A stretch of DNA of 64,000 bases from positions 286,863,166 through 286,927,165 of the forward strand of contig CM077666.1 of the NCBI GenBank assembly GCA_039707655.1, written 5' to 3'. How positions within the stretch are numbered: position 1 is the stretch's first letter; each line of letters starts with the position of its first letter. Below, one piece after another: positions 10,248 through 22,086 of the stretch. Source of the stretch: Elymus sibiricus (lineage: Eukaryota; Streptophyta; Magnoliopsida; Poales; Poaceae). A program made the translations under genes and the position numbers. The notes under the pieces are model-generated. The model was not told where the DNA came from. It saw nothing but the letters and a program-made list of their open reading frames with translations, and did no database searches.

Positions 10248-13200
10248 TATGATCTAAATTTTGGAATGTTATATATATATATATTAAGTATTTTGATTGT
10301 TTTGTTGTGATATTGTTTGAAATTGAGTGGAATTTGAAACTTTTGATAAGTTATTTGAATTCTAAATAGAGAGGGAATAAAATGACTTTCCCAATTATTT
10401 ATTTTGGATCTTATTTGAATTTTAAAACAAATCCAACTCAAAATAATTGAGAGAAGGTAAGATGACTCCTTCAAAAGATACAAAGTTGGAAATGTTCAAA
10501 AAAATGTTTTTGGATTTATTCAAATACTTTTTTTCCACTCAAGAAAAATATTAAGAGAGAAGATAGCACGAGTTCTTCATTTTAAAAATAATTGGAAAAG
10601 TATGTGAATATTATTTGCAATTTTAAAAGTCTATTTGGGAATTATTTTTAATACTCAAATCAACTATATTGCAAAATAATATTTTCAGGAAATGTTTTGA
10701 CCAAAATAAAATGTTCACAAGGCTCTCTACATGCCCAGACATTTATGTATTTTTTTTTGTATTTTTGTAAATTCATTTTGCTAAGTTTAGGAGCCCTTTT
10801 ATTTCTTGGTCTAAAAAAAACACAGCCGCACCACGGCCCAGCAGCACTTTCGGCCCACGTCCGCTCGTGCGAGCGAAAACCCTTCGGGGCGGCTGCCTGA
10901 CCCCTTCCTCTCTCTCCCACGGACGCTGACGCGTGGGGTCCCCGTCTTCTTCCTCCCCAAGCAGAAACAGAGTCCGCCGATGCCGCCAACCACCGGAGCC
11001 GCCGCCTGCATCACCACTGACGCCCTCACCGTCGTCCGCCACCGCGGTAAGCACCGGCGAAACATCCTCCGTTCGATCTATTTCTGACGCTGTAGATTAG
11101 ATCCAGTAGGTGTGTTTTAGATTGAACCAGTACCGGTTAATTGGCGGTTTTATTTTCGGTTTTCTTCGGTTTAGATCGAACCGAGCCGTGGTTTTCTCTA
11201 TTCAGTCGCGCCACGCGCCGTTTTTCCTAAGTACCGGCCATCCGCTCGCAGCGAACGCCCACGGCCACTGACGCCGGGACCCACCCCTCTCTCCTTCCTC
11301 TGCCCGTACTCCTCTTCCCGCACGCCAAGCCACAGTCCGGCTCGCGCACGACCGTGCCCTCGCCCGCCCAAAACCCTAGCCCGAGGTTGCCCCCTCGCCC
11401 AAGCTCATGTCCTTATATAAGCCCTCGAACCCCTCTTCTTTTTGCACCAAAACTTTCGCCCGAGACCCACCATATCGCTCACCTTTGCCGTTCCAATCTC
11501 GCCGGAACCGAACACCTTCACCGCTAAAATCTGACACTGGTGAGGCCCCTTCCGATCCCTCCTTCTGTCCATCTTCACTGTTTGCCGCCACGCACCAACC
11601 TGACATCATTTTGTCGACCGAATCCGCCGGAGCACGGGAGTTCACCCGAGCTTCGCCGAGCTCGTACCGCTCGACCTCGACGTCCCCGAGCTTCATCGAG
11701 ACCACCACCGGACTCGTCTCGCTCTGCCGCACCCTACCGAACCATCCCCGACACCGTGAAGACCACCGATGTGATCGCCTCGTCGCACTGGACCCCGTGG
11801 TGCTCTTCCCTAACTCCGGTGACTGCTGGAACCGATGCCCGCTACGACCCAAACCATCGCACCACCATTCTTCTCTGGCTCCGACGCCCACCGCCGCCGC
11901 GGTAGGCCATCGTCAACCTCACCCGTCCAATTCGGTTTACATGGCTAGGATTATATCTTCAGTTTTATTTTCTCTAGATCGAAACGGTATTCGTTAGAAT
12001 TCGGCCATTCGTCGTATAAGCTCCGCAGCGAACAGTTTCCAGCCAACCGCAATGCGCCACGTGTTTCCCCTGCCACCACATCCGCCGAATCCTTTAAGTT
12101 TCGGCCAGACGCCCCTAATCCCTGCGTCACACAGCTTCTAACCAATCAGAACGAGCCATGTGGCACCTTTGCCATGGTCGGCCTATAACTAGTGCTTTCA
12201 ATCTCAGATTTCAATCCAATTTTCCTTTTATCATATCTTTAAATCTATAGATCCAATTTCAGTGATTCCTTTTCCTATGGTTTCATAAAAATCCCATCTA
12301 TCCAGAGAACCAAACTGAAAATATTTTTGACAATTTAAAATTTGAATTTAAATAGATTCATGTTTAAACTTGTTTTGGCTATAATTTGAAATCTATAACT
12401 CCGTTTTAATTGAATATTTTTGCAAATTGAAGCTTATGACATGTACTTTCTGTTAATGTCAAAACCATATAATTTTGCTACTATTAAAATTATGTTCTAT
12501 ACAGAAACTTTATTTGTTTCTTTTAGGAGATTCATAAGTCTTTTATTTGGTTTCTTTTTGGATCTTGGGGTGATTGCTTATGTGTGGTTATAATTGCTTG
12601 TTTATGATAGATTGATCGGAGTGTGATGAGTAGAACTATCAGGATTATGAGTGCGACGAATCTTCGTCACCTATTACCAAGCAAGTTGACTTTGACCATA
12701 TGTTCATACCTATGTTTTTATTGCATTTAGTGTCACCTTTTCAACCTTTCCTCCAGTAGTATATTGAATCCTGTAGTTGAGTAGAAGCATGAGGTAGGAA
12801 CCCACACCCCTGTTACTAAACCCCAGGAACATTATTTATTTTAATGCTATGCTATAGTAGACGGGGATTGGTATGAGTGCTCGTGAGTGGTGTGAGGAGG
12901 AGGACTCTACGTGAATGATGACAACTTCAAGAATGGCAACTTCAAGGCCTGCGTCTACAAGACCTCAAGACTTCAAGACTCAAGACAAAAATTCAATACA
13001 CACTACTGGGTGGAGGATGGATTGATGGGTATCCTGGAGCAACCAGGGGATTACCCCGGGATGCATGGAGAAGCACCATGACATCTTGCGAAAAGCTTCA
13101 CCCAGACTCAAAGAGACGGAAGAATACTTCATGCCCGGAAGCTTACCTATGCAGACACAAGTCAATATGGGCTCTGGCTTGGTCAGGGGAACTCTTCGGA

Positions 13201-13910
13201 AGATCATGTTTCGATCGTCCTATTCTCAAACACTCTGAAGTGCGAGGACTTAAAGGGAGGGATCGAATCTTGTGGGTAAAGTGCACAACACTCTGCAGAG
13301 TTAAAACCTAATCGATTAGCTGTGTCCCCGGTTACGGACAACTTGAGCCTCTGGACTTGGATCTATCTCTGAACTCTCAACACCGGACTGATAACTAATT
13401 GTGGGCAATTTATGATACTTGTGGGATATGAGACATCGGTTGGCGGAACCATGTCATAGTAGATAACTCCATAGTGAAGACTCCTGATTATTTCTTTGTT
13501 GTAGGGAAAATAAAACCAGCTTTTATGCAAAAACGCAGACATAGAGCCACAAAGCCATATTGCATATAGAATAGTCTTTATCATCTGCTTCTTATTGTGA
13601 TCTTGCCAGTACATTCAATGTACTGACCTACACGGCTGCAACGTATCATGTTGCAGGATTTCTACGACGAGTAAGAGGTACGATATAAGGGTTATGGTAT
13701 ACACTCAACTTGCCGTTGGCGTTGATGGGACTCCACACCCTTATTGATTTGTTTCCACTTTGATATATATAAGGTATACTATGGATTTACGGTATTTATT
13801 TTACATGTGATGTTATGGTATTTCATCGAAGTACTGTGTGTGCCAGCATACTGATCCAGGGATGGCACAGATAGCATAGAGACTTGACCGTATTGGGTCA
13901 GGTCGCTACA
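10248..13910 (+). mobile_element. Solo LTR II, left end truncated
   Basis: About 3.66 kb inserted in the uncharacterised frame. The right end is canonical (GGTCAGGTCGCTACA, then TGATT, against TGATG in copy 2). The left end is not: copy 2 keeps about 20 bp of host (from 45888) that copy 1 lacks, and no TG start is present, so a deletion removed the LTR's start with a little host DNA. The body has an AT-rich 5' part, a GC-rich promoter block (10830-11900) with TATATAA at 11414-11420, and an AT-rich 3' part. Its architecture resembles solo LTR I and III. The reading frames within (for example 11376-11997) show no known domain. Confidence 0.75.
11414..11420 (+). promoter_or_regulatory. TATA box of solo LTR II
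   Basis: TATATAA in the context CATGTCCTTATATAAGCCC, followed by a C-rich leader (CCCCTCTTCTTTTTGCACC). It gives the LTR orientation as plus. Confidence 0.55.
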
Positions 13911-14126
13911 TGATTATTATATTGATGAAAGTGGGTTTGAAAGAGTGTCAACGCTAGTTAATAATGATCCCACTATTTTGGAGGGTGTTGAATCTTATTG
14001 TAATAATTATGAAAGTGGATTTGGAGAGGTCATGACTTTATTTAGTGATGATTCCACTATTTTGGAAGAGGTTTCAATTGATTACGACAACAAAGTTTCT
14101 ATCTATGATGATTATTGTGATCACAT
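13911..14126 (+). pseudogene. Uncharacterised ORF of tandem element, copy 1, part 2
   Basis: Continuation after solo LTR II, encoding the repeated acidic motif SGF-V-TL...PTILE twice, then IDYDNKVSIYDDY. It ends exactly at the CACTA insertion, where CAT (14124-14126) is the target duplication. One base in the first repeat changes Gly-Arg to a lone Glu-Arg context relative to copy 2 (GFERVSTL against GFGRVSTL). Confidence 0.65.
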
Positions 14127-14172
14127 CACTACCGCAGGAATGCCTAGCAGTGGCGGGCGCAAAAAGGCCAGC

Positions 14173-17100
14173 TGTGATGCCCCCGACTTAATTGTGCACT
14201 AATCGTACACGCAAATGCACACGATCAAGCCTAAGGACTCACAGGAAGATATCACAACACAACTCTAAACACAAATAAAAGTCATACAAGCTTTATATTA
14301 CAAGCCAGGGGCCTCGAGGGCTCGAATACATAAGCTCGAGTCATACAAGCATCAGCAGAAGCATTAGTATCTGAGTACAGACACGAAGTTAAACAAGTCT
14401 GCCTTAAGAAGGCTGAGCAAAACAACGACATATGATCGAAAAGGCATAGGCTCCTGCCTGGGAGCCTCCTATCTACTCCTGGTCGTCGGTCTCCATGTAG
14501 TAGTAAGCTCCACCGGTGGGGTAGTAGTAGTCGTCGACAGGGGCAGCTGGCTCAGGGGCTCCGTCATCTGGTCGCAACAATCGGGTATAGGGGAAAAAGA
14601 GGTAGCAAAGCAACCCTGAGTACTCATCCAAAGTACTCGCAAGACTTACATCAAATCTATTCTATGTATGCATTGGTATCAAAAAGAGGGGCTGTATCTG
14701 TGGACTAGACTGCAGAAATGCCAGAATAGAGGGAAAGGCCTAGCCTATCGAAGACTAGCATCTTGCAGCATCTTGCAGCATTAGAAGAGTGTAGATTAGT
14801 ACATAAATATAGTAGTAGCAACAAGTATAAGTAGCCATGCCCAGAGATCCTTCCTCGACTCCCTGCGAGAAAGCAATCCCGGAGTTAACAAATTAATTAT
14901 GTTCACAAGTACCAGTTCTAGTTGTAGTAGATCGGGATACTTTCCGAGCGTCCTGTTACCGTAGACACGGCTATTCGAATAGATATACTTCCCTGCAGGG
15001 GTGCACCAACTTACCCAACATGCTCGATTAACTCTGGCCGGACAAACTTTTTCGGGTCATGCCCGGCCTCGGCTGATCGACACGCCGTAGCCCTACCTAG
15101 GCCCAACAGAGAGGCCAGCACGCCGGTCTACAACCTAAGCGCTCAGGGGTCTTGGGCCCATCGCCCTTTGCACTCCTGCGTGTTGCGAGGACGGCCGGGA
15201 CCAGACCTAGCCCCTGTATACACACGCAGGCTTTCACGGTCCACCCGGGCGTGTGCCGCTCAACTGCTGACGTGTGAAGAACTTCGGCTGATACATACGA
15301 CGCCGAGAGCCCATACTATTCCCGTGTGGTGGTTAGTGCAAAAAGGCCAGAGGCCTACTCAGATCACATATCCTGACCCATTAGTGTGTTGGGAGCTCGC
15401 GGTGACAATCAGTGATCCACGATTAGTGGTCCCGTCGCCCCGTCTCGAGGACTTGCAGCAAGGGCCAGTCCCAATTCCTCTCCTCCCTCTCCTGAGGCAA
15501 TCTGCCTGCTCGGCCGTGCCTCGTAATTAAACCGCGGGCACCCTCATGGTCAACCCGACATCACATTTCTCGCGGGTACCCCTCGGGGCCGACCCGACTT
15601 TAATCAGTGACTGAAATAAAATACATGGTATCCGTGTGTCCATAACATCAAGGAGGAATCCGAGGAATCACCCTCGTTGGATTCCCACTTGGTGTATCGG
15701 TCAAGGTGAACCCGAAGGAATCACCCTCGATGGATTCACACTTGAGGGGTTGCACGACAGAAGCTTCATCGTAGGTGGTGAAAGAGGAATCACCCTCGTT
15801 AACCCATAATCCACTAGCTATACTACAGAGGCAACATCAGGAGTGAGGTAAGAGGTATCACCCCCGTCACTCGATGATAGCTCTGCAGAGTCGTACAACT
15901 AAGGGGAAAGGTGCGGTGATGTGCCGATCTGAGCCCATCGATCACCTTGATCGAGGCACTAATAACAAAGCGGGGCAACGGGGACAAGGATGAGGGGCCA
16001 CAGATGGTTCACTAACCAACCTATACTAAGCATTTAGGATAGCAGGAATGGTACCAACAGCAGTTTACAAAAATAGGCTATGCATCAGAATAGGTATATT
16101 TGGGACAACAATTGTAGCAATTCTAATGCAAGCATAAGAGAGAAAGAATGGGCGATATAGGCATGTTCAATGGGGTTTGATTGCCTGGAAGCTCTGCGGT
16201 GAAAGAGGGGTCATCGACGATGTACTCGTACTCTGGACTGCGTCGGTCTCGGGGTCTACTGGATAAGAAGAGGGGGAAGAAACAATAAATAAAAGCAAAC
16301 AAATGCAACACATTGCTGTTGGTGCAGAAGGGCGAACTGGTCTACGAAACACCTTGTCGCCATCGACCATCACTGGTCACTTCTGCTACCCTCTCTACAT
16401 TCGAACTGTGACATGCCATATTTCAATCATGTGATTTACCTCGGTACATGTTGTTAGTTTCCATTCGGTAGTTTGTATTCGCTCACTGTTTACTGTATTT
16501 TCATTCGTTCCGCTGCTGGGTTCCGAGAGTTTTAATATTTCTGAGAAAAATTTAAAACTCCCATTCACCCCCCCTCTGGTAGACATACTTCGATCCTACA
16601 ATTGCACGGTATGGCAATATGCTGTGCTGGGGTGACCTAATGCAGTGCTACACGTTAGAAACGGAGCGGGAAAATGTCTGGGAATATTTTCCCGGTTTCA
16701 GGCATCTATCAGACAGATGAACCGGAGGGGAAGGTTCCATGTTTGTGGTGTTGTGGGCATGTGACAGCTACATGGAGGCATATTCAGATTCGTCTCATTT
16801 TTCTGATCAACTTTCATGTAGAAAACTTTTTCATCCGAGGTACGGTTTATTTTCTACGATTTTCAAAGATTTAAACCATTTTCTGAAAATCCTGGAATTA
16901 TTTATATTCAAAAATACCAAAAAAGGCTTTATGGCGTCAGCATTGCGTCAGGATGACGTCAGCAGTCAACCCAGCCGGTCCAGGTCAAACCTGATGGCTG
17001 GGACCCACATGTCAGTGGCACAGGGCTAAACAGTGGTTAATTAAACTAAACAAAGGTTAATTAGCAGGTGGGGCCCCACTGTCAGTGAATAATTAGTTAT

Positions 17101-18641
17101 TAGATTAGTTTTATTTATAAAACTAGTTAATTAACGGGTGGGGCCCGCCTGTCAGCGACTGGGGTTGCCCAGTCAGCACGTTGACTGGGTCAACCCAGTC
17201 AACTGGGCCCTTGGGACCCACTGGTCAGTGACCCAGGGGTGGCCCCAGCCGTGCCACGTCGGCGGTGGCCGGCGACTAGCCGCCGGCGATGCCAGAACAT
17301 GGCGGAGGTCACTGGACCTCGCCGGAAAACGGCTACGGGCAGCCAAATCGAGCGCGGTTTGCGGTGTTCGAACGTGCGTTCGTCGCCGCATCGATTGGTG
17401 GCGGTGGCGTGTGCTGGGGTGGCCGGAGTTGGCCGGAGCGGCGACGGCAGGCGGCGGCGCGTTCGGGCGAGTGTGGTTTCGGCGTTAGCGACCATGGCAA
17501 AGCACGCGGGCGAGCGCGTTAGGCTGCTGGGGAGGCGCTGAGCACGTTGCCGTGCTCGGTTGAGCTCGTCGGCAAGTGTGGCCACGGCGAGGAGCTCGAC
17601 AGCGGCGACGAGTACGGCCATGGCGGTTACGGCGGCTACGGGCGCTGATAGGAGCGGGGAGTGAGGGAAGAGGAAGAGAAGCTCACCGGGAGGCACACAG
17701 TGGCCGTTGGAAGGCTTAGGAGCTGCAGGGTGGCCGAAATTCGACGGAGCTTGCCGGCGGCCGAAGAGGAAGAAGACGGCGCGGATCCATGCTGTGGTGC
17801 TCCCCGGCTCGCGTTCGACGGCGTAGTCGACGTAGCGGATGACGGCAGCCCTCCTGGACACGACGGAGAGGAGCGGGGAGTACGATGGCCGCGGGGAAAT
17901 GATGGCGACAGCGACGGACGCGCTTGGGCGAGGAGAAGAGCGAGCGAGCGAGCGAGGGAGAGAGGGGGAGGATTGGATGAGGACGGTGACAGGGCCGAGG
18001 GGAGTTGCCCTTATCCCCTCGCCGCCCTGTAGCGGCACCGTGTCGGCCATTCGTCGGAGCGTGCGTGCGCGGCCAGTGGCGCGGCGACACGCACAAGAGA
18101 GAGAGAGAGGAGGGAGACGCTTAGAGGTGGGCTGGGCTGCACTGTGGACTTAGGCCCAATCCACAGTAGCTTTTCTTCTTTTTCCCTTTTTAGCTTTCTG
18201 TTTTTCTTTTTACAGAATTGTTTTGCAATAAATTGAGCTACCAAATGACTTTTGTAAAATGTGGGAAATGGCCACAAAAACACAAGGCAATTTATTGCAC
18301 TGCCACAAAAAGTTTGGGAGGCTTTTGAATCCATTTGAATTTTTCATAAATGAAATGGCATTTAAATTGCTGTTTTAGCACTGTTTTAATTGCCCTAGTC
18401 CATATTTAGCTTGATGGTGATGTTGTTTTCCTGAACAATTATTTGTTTTGGAATATTTGCTAAATGATGTACTATTTTTCAGCAATTTTTGTGCAACTTC
18501 AAATTTCACTTATGATTTGAATTGAATTCAGTGGTGGAATTTGAAATGAGACATTAATCCAATATGATCAAGCATTGCAAATCACAGTGACTTAGCATAA
18601 TCATTATGGATCACTTTTGCTCATTATAGAGGGGTGTTACA
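14173..18641 (-). mobile_element. 4.5 kb solo LTR III inside CACTA copy 1
   Basis: Ends TGTGATGCCCCC at left and GGGGTGTTACA at right, with perfect target duplication CCAGC (14168-14172, 18642-18646). The uninterrupted target is visible in CACTA copy 2 at 46161. In the minus sense it starts TGTAACACCCC, like solo LTR I (TGTGACACCC), so the two families are probably related. A GC-rich block at 17200-18110 would be the promoter/leader. The minus-strand frame at 17199-18050 (283 codons, Pro/Arg/Ala-rich) lies there and has no recognisable domain. No primer site or internal region is present. Confidence 0.85.
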
Positions 18642-19106
18642 CCAGCAGTGGCGGGCAAGCCTCCCAAGGGCGCCTGCCACTGACCTCCCGCCACTGCTAG
18701 TACCCCATCTGTGGCGGGCACTCCCCCACCACTGGTAGAGCATCTCTAGTGGCGAGCGTCTCCTCCCTCCCGCCACAACTAGATGCTCTAGTTGTGGTGG
18801 TCGAACTTCCCTCGCCCGCCACACAGATGTTGTAGTTGGGGCCGGCAACCTGGACTTCCCACCACAATTATACATATAACCAGCAAGTATTTACATATTC
18901 GATCATATGCATTACATTTTGCCATAGTCAATAAACAAGCTGACAACAAGTTGCCCAACTGCATATAGCTAGCAAAGTCATATAGGAATTTTCATAGAAA
19001 CATAGAAACTACATTCAGAGCATCGATCATAGAGACCACATTATGGCAGTGCACAAGTACTTGACAAACAAAAGTTCAGCTCCATCATAGCAACTTGAGA
19101 TTTAGT

Positions 19107-19418
19107 TCAGCTCTGTGAAGAGTTGTCCTCGTCTCCAATCATCTTGTTGACCTCGGCAAGGGCGGACTTGGCAGTTTCAAAAAGTGTCTCGGCAGCCTCG
19201 ACGGCTCCTCGCGCACTCTCTGCAGCAGCTTTGCGGCTTCTAGTGGCCGTCCTTGCAAGATCGGGAGATCCTTCAGTGCTCTTGGCGTATTGTAGAGCCT
19301 TCTGGGTGTCTACTAGGGTCCTCTCTGCATAGGTGAGCGCAAACACCGAGTACCCAGCCAGGCTCGAGACGACGTCTAGGGCTGTAGGAGTCGTAACGAG
19401 GCCCGTCGGCTCCTCCAT
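19107..19418 (-). CDS. CACTA-borne small ORF, 103 codons (copy 1)
   Basis: An intact frame, MEEPTGLVTTPTALD...DEDNSSQS, predicted mostly helical and Ala-rich. The ATG is immediately preceded by a good plant 3' splice site (TTTTATGATTTAG), so this may be the last exon of a spliced transcript starting near 20641. Copy 2 (46628-46939) is also intact. I count 16 base changes between the copies and 11 amino-acid changes, close to a neutral expectation, so there is no sign of selection for protein function since the duplication. I recognise no domain and propose no function. Confidence 0.45.
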   Translation of the reverse strand: MEEPTGLVTTPTALDVVSSLAGYSVFALTYAERTLVDTQKALQYAKSTEGSPDLARTATRSRKAAAESARGAVEAAETLFETAKSALAEVNKMIGDEDNSSQS

Positions 19419-19506
19419 CTAAATCATAAAAGTTGACAGTTAGATAAACCACATTTATACGAAAGCAACTATATAAGAAGATAATTAAAACTGTGTACGG
19501 CAACCC

Positions 19507-19734
19507 TCAATGTCGTTCTTCGGGTGGGTAGTTCTCACTCCTAAGTGGTTGTACATATGTTGGGCACTCCATGAGTGGTACTTCGACTGTCGGTGATGGC
19601 CGTTCTTCACCTTCTCCTCCTCCTTTACCAACGTATCGGAGGAGGAGGAGGCTAGAAAGATCCTCTACCTCAACAGTCGGTTCATCTCCCAAGTGGTTGT
19701 ATATATGATGTACACTCAATGTTATTTCGACCAT
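19507..19734 (-). CDS. CACTA-borne repeat ORF, 75 codons (copy 1)
   Basis: A frame beginning MVEITLSVHHIYNHLGDEPTV that lies in two diverged tandem units of about 160 bp (19505-19680, 19681-19850), each with a GGEGE..PSP..VE block. It may be a middle exon: upstream there is an acceptor-like TTTTCAG near 19843, and downstream a GT near 19503. Copy 2 equivalent is 47034-47255. Function unknown. It could equally be a fragment of a captured host exon. Confidence 0.35.
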   Translation of the reverse strand: MVEITLSVHHIYNHLGDEPTVEVEDLSSLLLLRYVGKGGGEGEERPSPTVEVPLMECPTYVQPLRSENYPPEERH

Positions 19735-20371
19735 TGGTGAAGGTTGTCCTTCACCTTCTCCTCCTGCTTTACCAAGTTCAATATCTGAGGAGGAGAAGAG
19801 GAAGGACGACCCCTATGACAACAGTCGGTATCCTCCTCTGAAAACAACAACTCTCATCTCAATATGTGGATTTAGAGTGAGAATTGCCCCCTGAACAAAA
19901 AATGTAGCTAAAAATATGAGCAAACTAATTAAGTATTACCTGTAGAAAAAACATTAAATAGCTACATGACTCAGTTTCGATCAACAACATTACATTAAAA
20001 TTTGGGCATGAACTCTGCTTTAAAATAGACATATTAAGTGCTAGAAATTTGGCGAAACAGAAATAAATCAACGTTTCACCAAAACATTAGCTCTTATTAT
20101 GAATCCCAGTAAAGAAAGTTCCTATAATCTACGGTCTACGATCTACGAATAAGAAAGTTCCTATAACTAACAATATCAATAGCACTACATTAAAATTTAT
20201 GAATAACAAACAATCTACGAATAAGAAAGTGCTACAGTCTATGATCTACAAACCCTAGCCATAACCCTACCAACAAAAAAATGTAATAGAATACAATACG
20301 AATCGCAAGCAATCTACGATCTACAAACCCTAGCCGTAACCCCCAGTACTCCTAACTCTAACCCTAGCCCC

Positions 20372-20641
20372 CTACCAACGTGGTGGCGGCCACGGCCGTG
20401 GGTGTTGGTGCTGGCCACGACCTTTTGTGTGGGTGACAGCAGGGACGACAAGATCGTACCGGATCCCATGGCGACGGCGACGGTGGGGCCGACGGGGTCG
20501 GCGAAGAGGACGGCGGGGCCAACGGGGGCGGCCAAGAGGTTGGCGGGGCCGATGAGGTGGCCAAGAGGACGGCGGGGCCGATGGGGCTGGCAAAGAGGAC
20601 GACGAGGCAGAGGCGACGGCGGCCCCGAGAGCGAGATCCAT
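20372..20641 (-). CDS. CACTA-borne first-exon candidate, Pro/Arg-rich (copy 1)
   Basis: A frame beginning MDLALGAAVASAS, preceded on the minus strand by a TATA-like TTTTATCAA (near 20700) and a C/T-rich leader, which is the layout of a plant first exon. It contains four 30-bp repeats. A possible donor (TTGGTAGGGG) lies near 20376. Copy 2 equivalent is 47860-48171, with the same start and leader. Low complexity prevents any functional call, and translation is unproven. Confidence 0.35.
   Translation of the reverse strand: MDLALGAAVASASSSSLPAPSAPPSSWPPHRPRQPLGRPRWPRRPLRRPRRPHRRRRHGIRYDLVVPAVTHTKGRGQHQHPRPWPPPRW
20485..20604. repeat. 30-bp tandem repeat in CACTA copy 1
   Basis: Four units of 29-30 bp with consensus CGGCGGGGCCGATGGGG plus GGCCAAGAGGA. 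CACTA copy 2 has the same four units at about 48015-48134 with independent substitutions. Confidence 0.8.
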
Positions 20642-21060
20642 CGGGGAGAGTTAGAGTGAGTGAAGTGAGGGGGGAGGACGGCCGGAGCGTGCGTGGGTTG
20701 ATAAAATGTGTTCATGGTGCGACGGGCGGCAACGAGCAACCGCCACAGCTATGTTATGACAAAACTAGACATCTGGCAAGGATAACTAGTGGCGGTCGAA
20801 AGACGCCGATCGCCACTGCTTGGTCGTCTACCAGTGGCAGGCGCTAGGTACAACCCGTCATAGCTGAGTTACACAAACAAGTCCTGCCTTGGAGATTATA
20901 CCTGTGGGGGCAAGTAGTACAACCTACCACAATTAGTCCATTAGCTGTGGCGGGCAGGTTTTGCTACCCGCCACTGCCTATTTTCAAAAATAGCTGTGGC
21001 GGGTGCCCCACCCAGCCCGTCACTCGTTAGGGTTCACCTATAAGCCCTTTCCCAGTAGTG

Positions 21061-21414
21061 CATGCATGTTATAAAGAATAATGATAGCCATGAAAATTGT
21101 CATCATGATTTTAATGCTCAAATTGATTATTTAAACCAAGCATCATATGATGGTTATTTCATTGAATTTGCTCCCACTACTATTGAGGAGAATAAATTTG
21201 CTTATGTGGAGAGTAATAAATTTTTATGCTTGTGGATCATGAAAAGAATGGTTTATGTGATAGTTATATTGTTGAATTTATTCATGATGCTACTGAAAAT
21301 TATTATGAGAGAGAGGAACATATGCTTATATATATTTCAACAACAACAAGTTTCCTCTCTTTATGTTGAAAGTTTCGAAGTCATGCTTGTTTTGCCTTCC
21401 TATGCTAGTTGATC
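21061..21414 (+). pseudogene. Uncharacterised ORF of tandem element, copy 1, part 3
   Basis: The frame interrupted by the CACTA resumes in the same register once the transposon and one CAT are ignored, which shows that the transposon hit a genuine open frame. It then contains a 1-bp shift in a T-run (about 21221), after which homology to Triticeae element proteins continues in another frame (VDHEKNGLCDSYIVEFIHDA). The same shift is in copy 2 (about 56951), so it predates the dimer. Confidence 0.6.
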
Positions 21415-22080
21415 CTTGCTCCAATAATAATTTGGTTACAAAATCCCTATGCATAGGAAGTGGGTTAGGCTTAAATGTGCTTGCCATATGATTGATGATG
21501 CTCTCTTATATGTTTCAATTCCTATTCTTATGTGAGCATCATTAAAATCATCATGCCTAGCTAAAAGGCTTTAAAGAAAAGCGCTTGTTGGGAGGCGACC
21601 CAATATTTATCCCTACTGTTTTCGTGTGTCCACATAATTAAGCTATTGTAGTAATCATGTTTTATATGTTTTCTTTCAATAATGTGCCAAGTAAAATCCT
21701 TTGGGATAGTGTGGATACTTGTTGATTTGATTCTGTGCAAAAACAGAAACTTTTGCGTCAAGTGTTGGAATTTCTATTCTGTACTGGAGCGTGAGAAAAT
21801 TCTAATATTTTTACACAGTACTTCTACACAAATGTTTTACATTCAACTAATTTTTCAGATTTTTGGGAGGTATAAAATTATGCTTTTTAATTCGCTGACT
21901 ACATGTTGTTCTGTTTTTGACAGATTCTATTTTTATTGCATAGTTTGCTTGTTTTAGTGTATCCAACTTTCCATACCTTATATTGTGAGATATAAATTGT
22001 GGAAATGATAGAATACAATAGGTATTATGTAAAAATAATGATGAATCTTGTCTTGACAGTACCAAAGTGAATGGATTGAT
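21415..22080 (+). other. 3' non-coding module of tandem element, copy 1 (first part)
   Basis: No gene seen. It carries the block GCGCTTGTTGGGAGGC (21581-21596) and a stretch (GTGCCAAGTAA, CCTTTGGGAT, TACTGGAGCG) that matches, in reverse orientation, element B downstream of its ORFs (52700-52976). It ends at the junction with the Copia element. Confidence 0.7.
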
Positions 22081-22086
22081 TAACAC

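Larger units (their letters stand above)
14127..21060 (-). mobile_element. Non-autonomous CACTA transposon, copy 1
   Basis: Terminal inverted repeats begin CACTACCGCAGG at the left and CACTACTGGGAAAGGG (reverse complement) at the right, flanked by the 3-bp target duplication CAT (14124-14126, 21061-21063). Many GTGGCGGG/CCCGCCAC subterminal repeats lie within about 250 bp of both ends (18646-18860, 20780-21030), as expected for transposase-binding arrays. Removing the nested solo LTR leaves about 2.46 kb. No TNPA/TNPD-type transposase is recognised, so it must have been mobilised in trans. It carries a small minus-strand gene-like unit (19107-20641). The same element at the same site is found at 46122-56786. 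Confidence 0.9.

Noticed and set aside
10249..13914. ATGAT as target duplication of solo LTR II
   Set aside because: The 5-bp match exists, but comparison with copy 2 shows host sequence missing at the left and the LTR lacks a TG start there, so the match is probably accidental.
17199..18050. A 283-codon minus-strand frame in solo LTR III
   Set aside because: No domain, strongly skewed Pro/Arg/Ala composition, located in the GC-rich promoter block of an LTR.
18650..18870. CRISPR-like or satellite array of GTGGCGGG units
   Set aside because: Units are irregular in spacing and orientation and lie at the ends of a CACTA element, where subterminal transposase-binding repeats are expected.
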